NCBI GenBank assembly: GCA_963736685.1
Contig: CAVTPZ010000003.1
Coordinates: forward strand, 62,001 to 126,000
Length of the DNA: 64,000 bases
Direction: 5' to 3'
Source of the DNA: DASUPK01 sp963736685
GTDB taxonomy: Bacteria > Actinomycetota > Thermoleophilia > Solirubrobacterales > 70-9
Positions within the stretch are counted from its first letter, which is position 1. Each line of letters begins with the position of its first letter. Positions 1-7,497 of the stretch are shown here, one piece after another. Made by a program: the position numbers and the translations under genes. The notes below the pieces were generated by a model. It was not told the origin of the DNA. It saw nothing but the letters and a program-made list of their open reading frames with translations, and ran no database searches.

Positions 1-300
1 GCGGCGACGCAGGTCTATGAGCCCGATCGTGTCGGCGTGGCTCTCGGCGACCTGCTCACGATCCCTCCGCCTCCCGACACCCGCCACATCCGGACGACGG
101 TCACGCTCCAGCGGCGTCTCGGAGTCGTCAGGGATCTGCTCCGCACGCGCAAGACGCTGGACTTCGACGAGACCTTCGGCAAGGAGGACCGCTTCACGCA
201 GGCGGTCACCCTCTTCGCCCTGCTCGAGCTCTATCGCCGCGGCGAGGCGACCTGGACCCAGACGGAGACGTTCGGCCGGATCGAGGTGCACGCGCAATGA
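1..300 (+). CDS. scpA: Segregation and condensation protein A, C-terminal part
   Basis: This is the C-terminal ~99 residues of ScpA, the kleisin that bridges the SMC heads with ScpB; the N-terminus lies off the left edge. The frame is open from base 1. The end shows the kleisin winged-helix pattern, with a TVTLQRRLGVVRDLL stretch and then FVTLFALLEL-type text (here AVTLFALLELYRRGEA). Its TGA overlaps the scpB ATG by four bases (ATGA), so the two are translationally coupled, as is usual for scpAB. The partner smc lies about 43 kb downstream in the same window. Confidence 0.9.
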   Translation, partial: AATQVYEPDRVGVALGDLLTIPPPPDTRHIRTTVTLQRRLGVVRDLLRTRKTLDFDETFGKEDRFTQAVTLFALLELYRRGEATWTQTETFGRIEVHAQ

Positions 301-872
301 CGGGTGACGGGTTGATCCAGACGATCGAGGCGCTGCTGTTCCTCTCCCCGGACCCGGTCTCCGCGGCCGAGCTTGCCGAGGCGATTGAGGTGGACGAGGA
401 GTCCGTCGCTCAGGCGATCGACAGGCTGGAGCGCAGCCTCACCGACGATGGGCGGGGCGTGCAGCTCCGCCGAGTCGCCGGCGGCTACGCGCTCGCCGCG
501 GTTCCGGATGCCGAGGGCGCGGCGCGGCGCCTCCTGGCGAAACCCCGCACTCCGCCGCTCACCCAGGCCCAGGCCGAGGTACTCGCGATCGTCGCCTACC
601 TGCAGCCGGTGTCGCGGCCTGAGGTCGCCCGGATCCGCGGGGTCTCCTCGGACTCCGCCGTCGCCTCCCTCACCGAGCGGGGGATGATCGAGGAGCGGGG
701 GCGGACCCAGTTCGGCGCGGTCACCTACGGGACGACGCCGCTGTTCGAGAAGCTCTTCGGCCTCTCCGGCCTGGATGCCCTGCCCGACCCCGCGCAGTTC
801 GATCCGACCCCCGAGGACGAGCGCGAGCTGCGGGAGCGCCTGCTGAAGGCGGGTGAGCAGCGAGTCGAGTGA
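297..872 (+). CDS. scpB: Segregation and condensation protein B
   Basis: ScpB (191 aa) forms a dimer of tandem winged-helix domains that binds the ScpA kleisin in the SMC-ScpAB condensin. The N-terminus IEALLFLSPDPVSAAELAEA and the middle TQAQAEVLAIVAYLQPVSRPEVARIRGV are family hallmarks, and the second winged helix ends with the TTPLFEKLFGLSGLDALPD pattern. Length is normal. It starts inside the scpA stop (ATGA), and its own stop overlaps the next GTG start (GTGA), so it belongs to one tightly packed operon. Confidence 0.95.
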   Translation: MTGDGLIQTIEALLFLSPDPVSAAELAEAIEVDEESVAQAIDRLERSLTDDGRGVQLRRVAGGYALAAVPDAEGAARRLLAKPRTPPLTQAQAEVLAIVAYLQPVSRPEVARIRGVSSDSAVASLTERGMIEERGRTQFGAVTYGTTPLFEKLFGLSGLDALPDPAQFDPTPEDERELRERLLKAGEQRVE

Positions 873-1618
873 GGGGCCGGCTGGCAGTGGGTCTCGTGCT
901 GGCGGCGCTCGTGGCGGGAACGGCGGCGGGAGCTTCGGCCGAGCGGGTGGCGGGAACGTCGAGCGAGCAGGTCCTCGTCGGGCGCTCGGTTCAGAAGCGG
1001 CCGATCGAGGCGGTGCAGATCGGCGACCCGGTGGGGTCCCGCGTCGCGCTGGTGGTCGGAGTGATCCATGGCGACGAGCCCGGGGGCCTGCGCATCCTCG
1101 GCGCGATCAAGCGCCGCGCAGCCGATGAGCGGGCGGTGCTGGAGGGCACGCAACTCTGGATGATCGAGACGGTTAATCCAGATGGGGTGAAGGCACACAC
1201 GCGCAAGAACGCGCACGGCGTTGACCTGAACCGCAACTTCCCCTATCGATGGCAAGACGGCATCCCACATTCGAACGGCTACTACCCCGGCCCGCGACCG
1301 GCGTCCGAGCCGGAGACCCGCGCTGTGATGGCGTTCATTGGCCGAATCCATCCCGATCTCTCGATCTGGTACCACCAGCCCTGGGGGGCGGTTCTGGCCT
1401 GCCGGGGCAGACCGCCGATCGCGGCGGAGTACGCCAAGCTGGTCGGCATGCGCACCAGCTGCAGGGGCAAGGGCCTGCACGGCACGGCGATCACCTGGGC
1501 GATGCATGCGTTCCCTGGCAGCAGCGCCTTCGTGGTCGAGATGCCCTCCGGGAAGGTCTCCGGGGCGACGGCCGATCGCCAGGCCCGGGCGGCCCTGACG
1601 GTCGCGGAGGGCCGCTGA
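869..1618 (+). CDS. Exported zinc carboxypeptidase, M14 family
   Basis: A 249-aa protein with an N-terminal export signal (RLAVGLVLAALVAGTAAGASA, residues ~3-23). The mature part carries M14 metallocarboxypeptidase features: HGDEPGG (zinc ligands H and E), ETVNPDGV, DLNRNFPYRW (substrate-binding N-R) and a late FVVEMPSG that can supply the catalytic Glu. This resembles murein-peptide or gamma-D-glutamyl carboxypeptidases more than digestive carboxypeptidases, so a role in trimming cell-wall peptides is inferred. GTG start overlapping the scpB stop (GTGA). Substrate is not known from sequence. Confidence 0.8.
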   Translation: MRGRLAVGLVLAALVAGTAAGASAERVAGTSSEQVLVGRSVQKRPIEAVQIGDPVGSRVALVVGVIHGDEPGGLRILGAIKRRAADERAVLEGTQLWMIETVNPDGVKAHTRKNAHGVDLNRNFPYRWQDGIPHSNGYYPGPRPASEPETRAVMAFIGRIHPDLSIWYHQPWGAVLACRGRPPIAAEYAKLVGMRTSCRGKGLHGTAITWAMHAFPGSSAFVVEMPSGKVSGATADRQARAALTVAEGR

Positions 1619-1619
1619 G

Positions 1620-2327
1620 ATGATCCGCGTCCTCATCGCGCTGGCCGCGGTCGTCGCCACGATCGCCGCGGGCACGGGATCGGGCGCTGGGGCCGAGCCG
1701 CCGGCCGCCAGCACATATTCGGCGCCCACAAACACCGGCGCCGCATCTACTCCCAAGCCGCCGATCCACAAGATGCTGATCCCCTATCCGAAGAAGCGGA
1801 AGCGGGAGATGGCGGCGTACTCGAAGCACCACTACGGCCAGTACAAGTGGCGGCTGAACAATCCACAGCTGATCGTGGAGCACTACGCGGAGGCGGGCAG
1901 CATCGGCGCGATCTACAGCACCTTCAGGCCGGACACGCCCGATGTCGAGTTTCACGAGCTACCTGGTGTCTGCTCACATTTTGCGGTTTCAGCATCCGGG
2001 GCGGTGTACAAATTCGTCCCGCCGACGATTCGTTGTCGCCACGTCGTCGGCCTCAACTACACCGCGATTGGCATCGAGCACGTCGGTTTCTCCGACCAGG
2101 ACATTCTCAACCGGCCGGCTCAGCTCAACGCCTCTCTCCAGTTCACCCAATGGCTGCGCTGCCGCTTCGGGATCCCGGTCTCACAGGTGATCGGGCACAA
2201 CGAGAGCCTCTCCTCGCCGTTCTACAAGGAGCTCGATCCGCGCTTCCAGGGCCAGACCCACCAGGACTGGAACCGCGCCGACATGAACATCTACCGCGCG
2301 GACCTGACCAAGCTCGGCTCCTGCTGA
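1620..2327 (+). CDS. Exported N-acetylmuramoyl-L-alanine amidase (Amidase_2/PGRP fold)
   Basis: A 235-aa protein with a signal peptide (residues ~1-26, ending GAGAEP). The amidase_2 core is visible: IVEHY (candidate zinc His), CSHFAVSASGAVYKFVPP, RHVVGLNYTAIGIEHVG, VIGHNES and a final THQDW (candidate ligands H/D). It should cleave the glycan-peptide bond of peptidoglycan outside the membrane. It begins one base after the M14 carboxypeptidase stop, so two exported wall hydrolases share the scpAB operon, an unusual insertion between scpB and the pseudouridine synthase. Confidence 0.82.
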   Translation: MIRVLIALAAVVATIAAGTGSGAGAEPPAASTYSAPTNTGAASTPKPPIHKMLIPYPKKRKREMAAYSKHHYGQYKWRLNNPQLIVEHYAEAGSIGAIYSTFRPDTPDVEFHELPGVCSHFAVSASGAVYKFVPPTIRCRHVVGLNYTAIGIEHVGFSDQDILNRPAQLNASLQFTQWLRCRFGIPVSQVIGHNESLSSPFYKELDPRFQGQTHQDWNRADMNIYRADLTKLGSC

Positions 2328-2332
2328 GCACC

Positions 2333-2349
2333 GCCGCCACAATGGCGGC
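2333..2349 (+). promoter_or_regulatory. Hairpin abutting the start codon of the pseudouridine synthase gene
   Basis: GCCGCC (2333-2338) and GGCGGC (2344-2349) form a perfect 6-bp stem around the loop ACAAT, ending exactly at the ATG at 2350. The same bases contain CACAAT (2338-2343), six bases before the ATG, a -10-like position for a leaderless transcript. Either reading may be right; a hairpin this close would hinder initiation on a read-through mRNA. Confidence 0.35.
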
Positions 2350-3045
2350 ATGAGGCTCGCCAAGTACCTCGCGCATGCCGGTGTCGCATCCCGCCGGGCC
2401 GCGGAGGGCCTGATCGCCGCCGGAGAGGTTCGTGTGGGGGGTGAGGTCGTGACCGACCCGGCGCGCGACGTCGGGGAGGGCTCGGACGTGCGGGTGAGCG
2501 GCAGGCCCGTCACCCCAGAGCCGCGGGAGGTCTGGGCGGTCAACAAGCCCGCCGGCGTGGTCTCGACGGCCCGCGAGCCGGGCCCGCGGCGCGCGGTCAC
2601 GGAGCTGGTCGCCTCCGAGCGGCGGCTCTACCCCGTCGGCCGCCTCGACGCCGACTCGACCGGGCTGATTCTGCTCACCAACGACGGCGAGCTGGCCAAT
2701 CGGCTCACGCATCCGCGCTACGGCGTGTCGAAGACCTACCGCGTCCGCCTCGCCCGCCCGCCGTCCGAGGGTGACCTGGACCGGCTCCGCCACGGCGTTC
2801 GGCTCGAGGACGGGCCGACCGCCCCGGCCGACGTCGGCCGGAGCGGCGAGCGGGAGATCGAAATGACCATCCGGGAAGGGCGCAAGAGGCAGGTCCGCCG
2901 AATGGCCGAGGCGGTCGGCAACGAGGTCGAGGGGCTGAGGCGGGTCAGGATCGGCCCACTCGAGCTCGGCGACCTCCGCCAGGGGGAGGCCAGGAGACTC
3001 GAGGAGGGGGAGGTCGCCGCGCTCTGGGAAGATGCCGCGTCATGA
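2350..3045 (+). CDS. rluB: 23S rRNA pseudouridine synthase, RluB/RsuA family
   Basis: This 231-aa enzyme isomerises a uridine in 23S (or 16S) rRNA. An S4 RNA-binding domain (MRLAKYLAHAGVASRRAAEGLIAAGEVRVGG, residues 1-31) precedes the catalytic domain, whose motif GRLDADSTGLILLTNDGEL (near residue 97) contains the catalytic Asp. The KTYRV and EGRKRQVRRM motifs also fit. The position after scpB and before cmk/der matches the usual rluB neighbourhood, so RluB is more likely than RsuA. Its stop overlaps the aroH ATG (ATGA). Confidence 0.92.
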   Translation: MRLAKYLAHAGVASRRAAEGLIAAGEVRVGGEVVTDPARDVGEGSDVRVSGRPVTPEPREVWAVNKPAGVVSTAREPGPRRAVTELVASERRLYPVGRLDADSTGLILLTNDGELANRLTHPRYGVSKTYRVRLARPPSEGDLDRLRHGVRLEDGPTAPADVGRSGEREIEMTIREGRKRQVRRMAEAVGNEVEGLRRVRIGPLELGDLRQGEARRLEEGEVAALWEDAAS

Positions 3046-3419
3046 GCGATGAGATGAGGCTGTGGGCGGTGCGGGGCGCCACCAAGGCGCCCAGCAACAA
3101 CCCGGACACGATCGTCAAGGCGACCGAGGAGTTGATGACGGAGCTGATGGCCCGCAACGACCTCTCGATCGACCAGATGGTGAGCTGCATCTTCACCTCG
3201 ACTCATGACCTCAATGCCGAGTTCCCGGCGGTGGCGGCCCGCAAGCTGGGGCTCGACGCCGTGCCGCTGCTCTGCGCTCAGGAGATCGATGTGCCGAACG
3301 CGATGCGGTCGGTGATCCGCGTGCTGCTGCACTACTACGCACCCTCCGGCCATACCCCGGCGCACGCCTACCTCGGCGAGGCCCAGGAGCTTCGCTCCGA
3401 CCTGAAGGCGGCCCAGTAG
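3042..3419 (+). CDS. aroH: Chorismate mutase, monofunctional AroH class
   Basis: A 125-aa AroH-type chorismate mutase converting chorismate to prephenate, the entry to Phe and Tyr. Family landmarks are LWAVRGATKAPSNN at the start (R7-equivalent binds substrate), IFTSTHDLNAEFPAVAAR in the middle and MRSVIRVLLHYY near the end. Length is typical. It overlaps the rluB stop by four bases and lies upstream of DAHP synthase, tyrA and aroA, which fits a clustered aromatic pathway. Confidence 0.93.
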   Translation: MSDEMRLWAVRGATKAPSNNPDTIVKATEELMTELMARNDLSIDQMVSCIFTSTHDLNAEFPAVAARKLGLDAVPLLCAQEIDVPNAMRSVIRVLLHYYAPSGHTPAHAYLGEAQELRSDLKAAQ

Positions 3420-3934
3420 CCGCCCAGGTTCGCGAGGCGACCCCGGACGACACCGAGGCGATCGTCTCGGTCACCGTCGCGGGCTGGCGGAGCGGCTACC
3501 GCGACATCGTCGCCCCGGACCGTCTCGCTGACCTCCCGGTGGAGCGCTGGCGCCACGAGGTCGGCGTCGGACTGCGGCGGCCGGTGGCTGACGCGTTCAC
3601 CTATGTCGCAGAGACGGAAGACGGGTTCGCGGGCTACTGCTATGTGGCGGCTCCGTCGGGGGAGGCCGACCTCGGCCCGGATACGGCGGAGCTCGTCGCG
3701 ATGTACGTGGACCCGGGCAACTGGCGGCAGGGGGTGGGAAACGCCCTGATGGAGGCGGCATTCGAACGTCTGGCCCGGCTCCCCTACGAGGAGGCCGTGC
3801 TCTGGACGTTCAAGGAGAACGCGCGCGCCATAGCGTTCTACGAGCGGCACGGATGGCGCCCCGACGGCTCAGAGAAGATCCACGCGCGGACGGGCGAGCC
3901 GGCGGCCCGATACCGGCGTCCCGTAACAATGTGA
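3416..3934 (+). CDS. GNAT family N-acetyltransferase without a conventional start
   Basis: The conserved GNAT sequence begins at about 3428 with VREATPDD, a typical first strand and helix, followed by GWRSGYRDIVAPDRL, then motif A (AMYVDPGNWRQGVGNALM, the acetyl-CoA loop Q-x-x-G-x-G) and NARAIAFYERHGW near the end. No in-frame ATG, GTG or TTG exists before 3539, and a start there would remove beta1/alpha1. The frame is open back into aroH. I place the left limit at the GTA at 3416, which overlaps the aroH TAG, but this is a guess. A rare start codon or a small sequence error is equally possible. Substrate unknown. Confidence 0.65.
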   Translation, partial: VAAQVREATPDDTEAIVSVTVAGWRSGYRDIVAPDRLADLPVERWRHEVGVGLRRPVADAFTYVAETEDGFAGYCYVAAPSGEADLGPDTAELVAMYVDPGNWRQGVGNALMEAAFERLARLPYEEAVLWTFKENARAIAFYERHGWRPDGSEKIHARTGEPAARYRRPVTM

Positions 3935-3938
3935 GCCG

Positions 3939-5033
3939 ATGACCGTCACGTTCTCAGAGAAGCTCTCGCGAATCCCGCACTACGAGCCGGGCACCTCGCT
4001 GGAGGATGCCGAGGCCAAGGCGGAGACCGCTGACGCGGTCAAGCTCGCCTCGAACGAGTCTCCGTTCCCGCCCCACCCGGATGTGGTGGACGCCGTGACG
4101 CGGGCGGCTGCAGAGTCCAATCGCTATCCGGACCCCGAAGCCCGGGCGCTTCGCCGAGCGATCGCGGATCACCACGAAACCGATCCCGCTCGCATTGCCG
4201 TCTCCAACGGCTCGTGCGAGATCCTGCTCGCCGCTGCCCTGGCGCTCTGTGAGCCCGACGACGAGATCCTCTACGCGTGGCCGTCCTTCTCGATGTATCC
4301 GCACCTGCCGGCGCTCTCGGGCGCTCGAGAGATCCGCGTGCCGCTTGCGGACGGCTACGTGCACGACCTCGACGCCATGCTCGAGGAGGTCACGGCGGCG
4401 ACGCAGCTGCTGATCGTCTGCAACCCCAACAACCCGACCGGTACGCACCTGCCGGCCGAGCGCATTGCCGCCTTCGTCGAGAGCGTTCCCTCGCGGACGA
4501 CGATCATCGTCGACGAGGCCTATGTCGAGTACCAGACGACTGATGACCCGGACGCGACGGTTGATCTGCTGACCAAGCACGCGAACGTCGTCCTGCTTCG
4601 CACCTTCAGCAAGACCCACGGCCTCGCCGGGATGCGCGTCGGCTACGCGCTCTGCTCACCGCAGTTCAGGGCGGCGGTCGACGCGGTCCGCCAGCCCTTC
4701 AGCGTCAACGCGCTCGCGCAGGCGGCGGCCGCTGAGGCGATCCGCCATCAGGACGACGTGGCCGACCGGGTCGAGAAGAACCTGATCGAGAGGGTCTTCG
4801 TCGAGGATGCTCTCCACGAGCTGGGCTTCACCACCGCTGAGTCCGAGACCAATTTCGCCTGGATCGAGCTGGGTGAGCTCGACGAGGGAGAGGTCGTCGC
4901 CGCCCTGAGCCGGGCCGGCGTCGCGGTCAGGCCAGGCACGCCGCTGGGGGGTCCCGGTTGCCTCAGGGTCACCTATGGGACGCGCGCCGAGAACAATCGC
5001 TTCCTCGCCGCGATGCGCGAGATAGTGGGCTGA
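3939..5033 (+). CDS. hisC: Histidinol-phosphate/aromatic aminotransferase
   Basis: A 364-aa class-I/II PLP aminotransferase of the HisC type. Visible landmarks are LASNESPFPPHPDV, NPNNPTGTHLPAE (residues ~163-175), VDEAYVEY (PLP-binding Asp and Tyr) and RTFSKTHGLAGMRVGYAL, where the Lys forms the Schiff base. HisC paralogues often transaminate phenylpyruvate or hydroxyphenylpyruvate. Its place between aroH and the DAHP synthase/tyrA/aroA block suggests an aromatic aminotransferase role here, but sequence alone does not separate the two. Start four bases after the GNAT stop. Confidence 0.88.
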   Translation: MTVTFSEKLSRIPHYEPGTSLEDAEAKAETADAVKLASNESPFPPHPDVVDAVTRAAAESNRYPDPEARALRRAIADHHETDPARIAVSNGSCEILLAAALALCEPDDEILYAWPSFSMYPHLPALSGAREIRVPLADGYVHDLDAMLEEVTAATQLLIVCNPNNPTGTHLPAERIAAFVESVPSRTTIIVDEAYVEYQTTDDPDATVDLLTKHANVVLLRTFSKTHGLAGMRVGYALCSPQFRAAVDAVRQPFSVNALAQAAAAEAIRHQDDVADRVEKNLIERVFVEDALHELGFTTAESETNFAWIELGELDEGEVVAALSRAGVAVRPGTPLGGPGCLRVTYGTRAENNRFLAAMREIVG

Positions 5034-5065
5034 ATTCTTCGGCTCTGCCTGTGACGTCTGCTTCA

Positions 5066-5161
5066 ATGTCCGCAATGCAGCACGGCGCGCACATCGCTTC
5101 GCCCACGAGCCGCTTCGCGGCCCGCACGCGCGCGTATTTCTACTTTTGGCGATTTCCCTAG
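5066..5161 (+). promoter_or_regulatory. Putative aromatic leader peptide of the DAHP synthase gene
   Basis: A 31-codon frame (ATG 5066, or 28 codons from ATG 5075) in the gap between hisC and the DAHP synthase gene ends in Y-F-Y-F-W-R-F-P and TAG (5135-5161). Six of its last eight residues are aromatic, the same design as the E. coli pheL and trpL leader peptides, including the terminal F-P seen in PheL. The enzyme downstream feeds Phe, Tyr and Trp synthesis, so ribosome stalling on aromatic codons would be a sensible signal. No strong ribosome binding site is visible. Regulation is inferred, not shown. Confidence 0.6.
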
Positions 5162-5196
5162 GCGTCCGGCCTGCGGCTGCCACCAGCCGCTGACGC
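5108..5196 (+). promoter_or_regulatory. Mutually exclusive hairpins after the aromatic leader peptide
   Basis: Four short segments can pair in competing ways. A (5108-5113, AGCCGC) pairs with B (5117-5121, GCGGC) inside the leader frame. A also pairs perfectly with C (5173-5178, GCGGCT). C pairs perfectly with D (5185-5190, AGCCGC) around the loop GCCACC. The C:D stem is framed by an outer GCGTC (5162-5166)/GACGC (5192-5196) stem that begins immediately after the leader stop codon. No T-tract follows, so the outcome may be Rho-dependent or translational. Confidence 0.5.
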
Positions 5197-5311
5197 AGAA
5201 GCACCACTCGCCGGGCGCCGCTCCACCCGATGTGGCGTGCAGGAACGCCGCCGCACAGTGATCCAGACCCCAAGGACCATCGCCAGACCAGTAGAAAGAA
5301 GGAGCTCAGGG

Positions 5312-6406
5312 ATGAATTTCAAGATGAAGGAGCTACCCAGACAGCAGTCGGACCGGGTCCGCGACCAGCGGATCGAGCGGGTCGTCGAGCTGGTCTCGCC
5401 GGCGGAGATCCTCGAGGACCTGCCCCTGGGGCCGACACGGGAGGACGCCGTCCTCGTGCGCCGCGCCGAGGTCAAGGCGGTTCTCGACCGGGAGGACGAC
5501 CGCCTGCTGGTCGTGGTCGGTCCGTGCAGCGTGCACGACCCCGAGGCGGCGATGGACTACGCGCAGCGGCTCAGCGCCCGGGCGGCCGACCTACGCGACG
5601 ACCTCTGCATCGCGATGCGCACGTACTTCGAGAAGCCGCGCACGACGACGGGGTGGAAGGGACTGATCAACGACCCGCACCTGGACGATTCGCGGGATGT
5701 CAACTTCGGGCTGCACACCGCTCGTCGCCTGCTGCTCGAGGTCACCCACCTCGGCCTCGCGGTCGGCTGCGAGTTCCTCGATCCGATCACCCCGCAGTAC
5801 ATCTCCGACGTGGTCGCCTGGGGCGCGATCGGCGCTCGCACAACCGAGAGCCAGATCCATCGCCAGCTCGCCTCCGGCCTCTCCATGCCGGTCGGCTTCA
5901 AGAACGGCACCGCCGGCAGCGTCAAGCTCGCCGTTGACGCCGTCCGGGCGGCCGCCGGGCCTCACGCCTTCGCGGGCGTGGACGTGAGCGGCACCCCAGC
6001 GATCCTCTACACCCAGGGCAATCCCGACTGCCACGTGATCCTGCGCGGCGGCAGGGGCGCCCCGAACTACGACGCCGAGAGCGTCGCCGGGGCGCTCGGG
6101 CAACTCGCCGACGCCGGCCTGCAGGAGCGGATCATCATCGACGCCTCGCACGACAACAGCGGCAAGGACCATGAGCGCCAGCCGCAGGTGGTCAGCGAGA
6201 TCGCCGATCAGATCGCCGGCGGCGATGGCGCGATCGTCGGCGTGATGATGGAGTCGTTCCTGGTCGCCGGGCGCCAGGACCTCGAGCCCGACGGCGACCT
6301 GATCTACGGGCAGTCGATCACGGACGCCTGCATGGACTGGGATACGACCGTGCTGACCCTGGACCGGCTCGCCTCGGCGGTGCGAAAGCGCCGCGAAGCC
6401 GGCTGA
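5312..6406 (+). CDS. aroF: 3-deoxy-7-phosphoheptulonate (DAHP) synthase, class I
   Basis: This 364-aa enzyme condenses phosphoenolpyruvate and erythrose 4-phosphate, the first step of the shikimate pathway. Landmarks of the AroF/G/H class are VVVGPCSVHDPEAAMDYA (near residue 70), MRTYFEKPRTTTGWKGLINDPHLD, GFKNGTAGSVKLAVDA, LRGG and DASHDNSGKDHERQPQV. I chose the ATG at 5312 because AAGAAGGAG lies about eight bases upstream and homology begins there; an in-frame ATG at 5237 would add 25 unconserved residues. It is preceded by a leader-peptide-like frame and followed 14 bases later by tyrA. Confidence 0.95.
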   Translation: MNFKMKELPRQQSDRVRDQRIERVVELVSPAEILEDLPLGPTREDAVLVRRAEVKAVLDREDDRLLVVVGPCSVHDPEAAMDYAQRLSARAADLRDDLCIAMRTYFEKPRTTTGWKGLINDPHLDDSRDVNFGLHTARRLLLEVTHLGLAVGCEFLDPITPQYISDVVAWGAIGARTTESQIHRQLASGLSMPVGFKNGTAGSVKLAVDAVRAAAGPHAFAGVDVSGTPAILYTQGNPDCHVILRGGRGAPNYDAESVAGALGQLADAGLQERIIIDASHDNSGKDHERQPQVVSEIADQIAGGDGAIVGVMMESFLVAGRQDLEPDGDLIYGQSITDACMDWDTTVLTLDRLASAVRKRREAG

Positions 6407-6408
6407 CC

Positions 6409-6414
6409 TAGGTT
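6409..6414 (+). promoter_or_regulatory. -10-like element before tyrA
   Basis: TAGGTT ends six bases before the tyrA ATG. If used, transcription would begin at or next to the start codon (leaderless) and give tyrA-aroA an internal promoter independent of the DAHP synthase leader. Confidence 0.45.
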
Positions 6415-6420
6415 CTGCCG

Positions 6421-7497
6421 ATGAAGATCGCCGTCCTCGGCGTGGGGCTGATCGGTGGATCGATCGGCCTCGCCGCCCGCGCCAGACTCGACGCCGAGGT
6501 CGCCGGGTTCGATCCGGACCGGGAGCTCCTCGACCGGGCGACCGGGCTCGGCGCGATCGACTCGGCGCACGATTCGGTCGCGGCGGCCGTGGAAGGCGCC
6601 GAGATCGTCTTCTGCGCCGCACCGGTGCTCGCCCTCCCCGGCCTCGCGGCCGAGGCGCTCGACGCCGCCGGCGATGACTGCGCCGTAACCGACGTGGGCT
6701 CGGTGAAGCGCGACGTGATCGCCGCCCTCGGATCCGACGGCCGCTTCATCGGGGGACATCCGCTCGCGGGAGCGGAGACCTCCGGGGTGGAGAGCGCCCG
6801 CGCAGACCTCTTCGAGGGAGCGCGTTGGTACCTGACGCCGACCTCCACCACAGGCGGCATGCTCTACGACCGCGTGCAGCGGGCGATCGCGGATCTCGGG
6901 GCGCGGCCGCAGGCGATCGAGGCGGAGACACACGATCGCCTGATGGCGTCGATCAGCCACCTCCCCCACGTGATGGCGAACGTCCTGGTCACGCAGGCGG
7001 CGACAACCCTCAGCGAGGAGGCCGAGCACCTGCCGGAGGTGGGGCCGAGCTTCCGCGACGCCACCAGGGTCGCCGGGGCGAACCCCGCGATCTGGGGCGA
7101 CATCTTCGCCGGGAACCGGGAGGCCGTCGCGGCCGAGATCGACGCCGCCGTCGCAGGGCTGACGGAGGCGGCTGAGCTGATCCGCTCGGGTGAACGGGAG
7201 GCCGTCACGAGCTGGCACGAGGATGCCGGCCGCCATCGGCGGGAGCTGATTGAGACGGAGATCGCCGGCGGGCCTCTCCACGAGCTGCGGGTGCTGGTGC
7301 CGAACCGCCCGGGGATCGTGGCCGAGATCGCGTTGGAGCTCGGCCGCGCGGGCGTCAACATCGAGGACATGGCTCTGTATCCGGCGGCGGACATGACCTC
7401 CGGCGCGATCTCGCTCTACGTCGCGGGCGATGAGGAGACCGAGCGGGCTGAGAGCCTGGTGCGCGAACTCGGCCACGACGTCTCGCGCGCGGAATGA
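6421..7497 (+). CDS. tyrA: Prephenate dehydrogenase with C-terminal ACT domain
   Basis: A 358-aa NAD(P)-dependent enzyme converting prephenate to 4-hydroxyphenylpyruvate for tyrosine. The Rossmann motif is at the N-terminus (AVLGVGLIGGSIGLAA), GGHPLAGAETSG contains the catalytic His, and SHLPHVMANVL and FRDATRVAGANPAIWGDIF follow. The last ~70 residues (LHELRVLVPNRPGIVAEIALELGRAGVNIEDM) form an ACT domain, a likely allosteric site for amino acid feedback. Its stop overlaps the aroA start (ATGA). Confidence 0.95.
   Translation: MKIAVLGVGLIGGSIGLAARARLDAEVAGFDPDRELLDRATGLGAIDSAHDSVAAAVEGAEIVFCAAPVLALPGLAAEALDAAGDDCAVTDVGSVKRDVIAALGSDGRFIGGHPLAGAETSGVESARADLFEGARWYLTPTSTTGGMLYDRVQRAIADLGARPQAIEAETHDRLMASISHLPHVMANVLVTQAATTLSEEAEHLPEVGPSFRDATRVAGANPAIWGDIFAGNREAVAAEIDAAVAGLTEAAELIRSGEREAVTSWHEDAGRHRRELIETEIAGGPLHELRVLVPNRPGIVAEIALELGRAGVNIEDMALYPAADMTSGAISLYVAGDEETERAESLVRELGHDVSRAE

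Noticed and set aside
3362..3430. Programmed frameshift fusing AroH to the GNAT protein
   Set aside because: AroH is already full length at its TAG and I see no slippery heptamer; an unusual start or an error is simpler.
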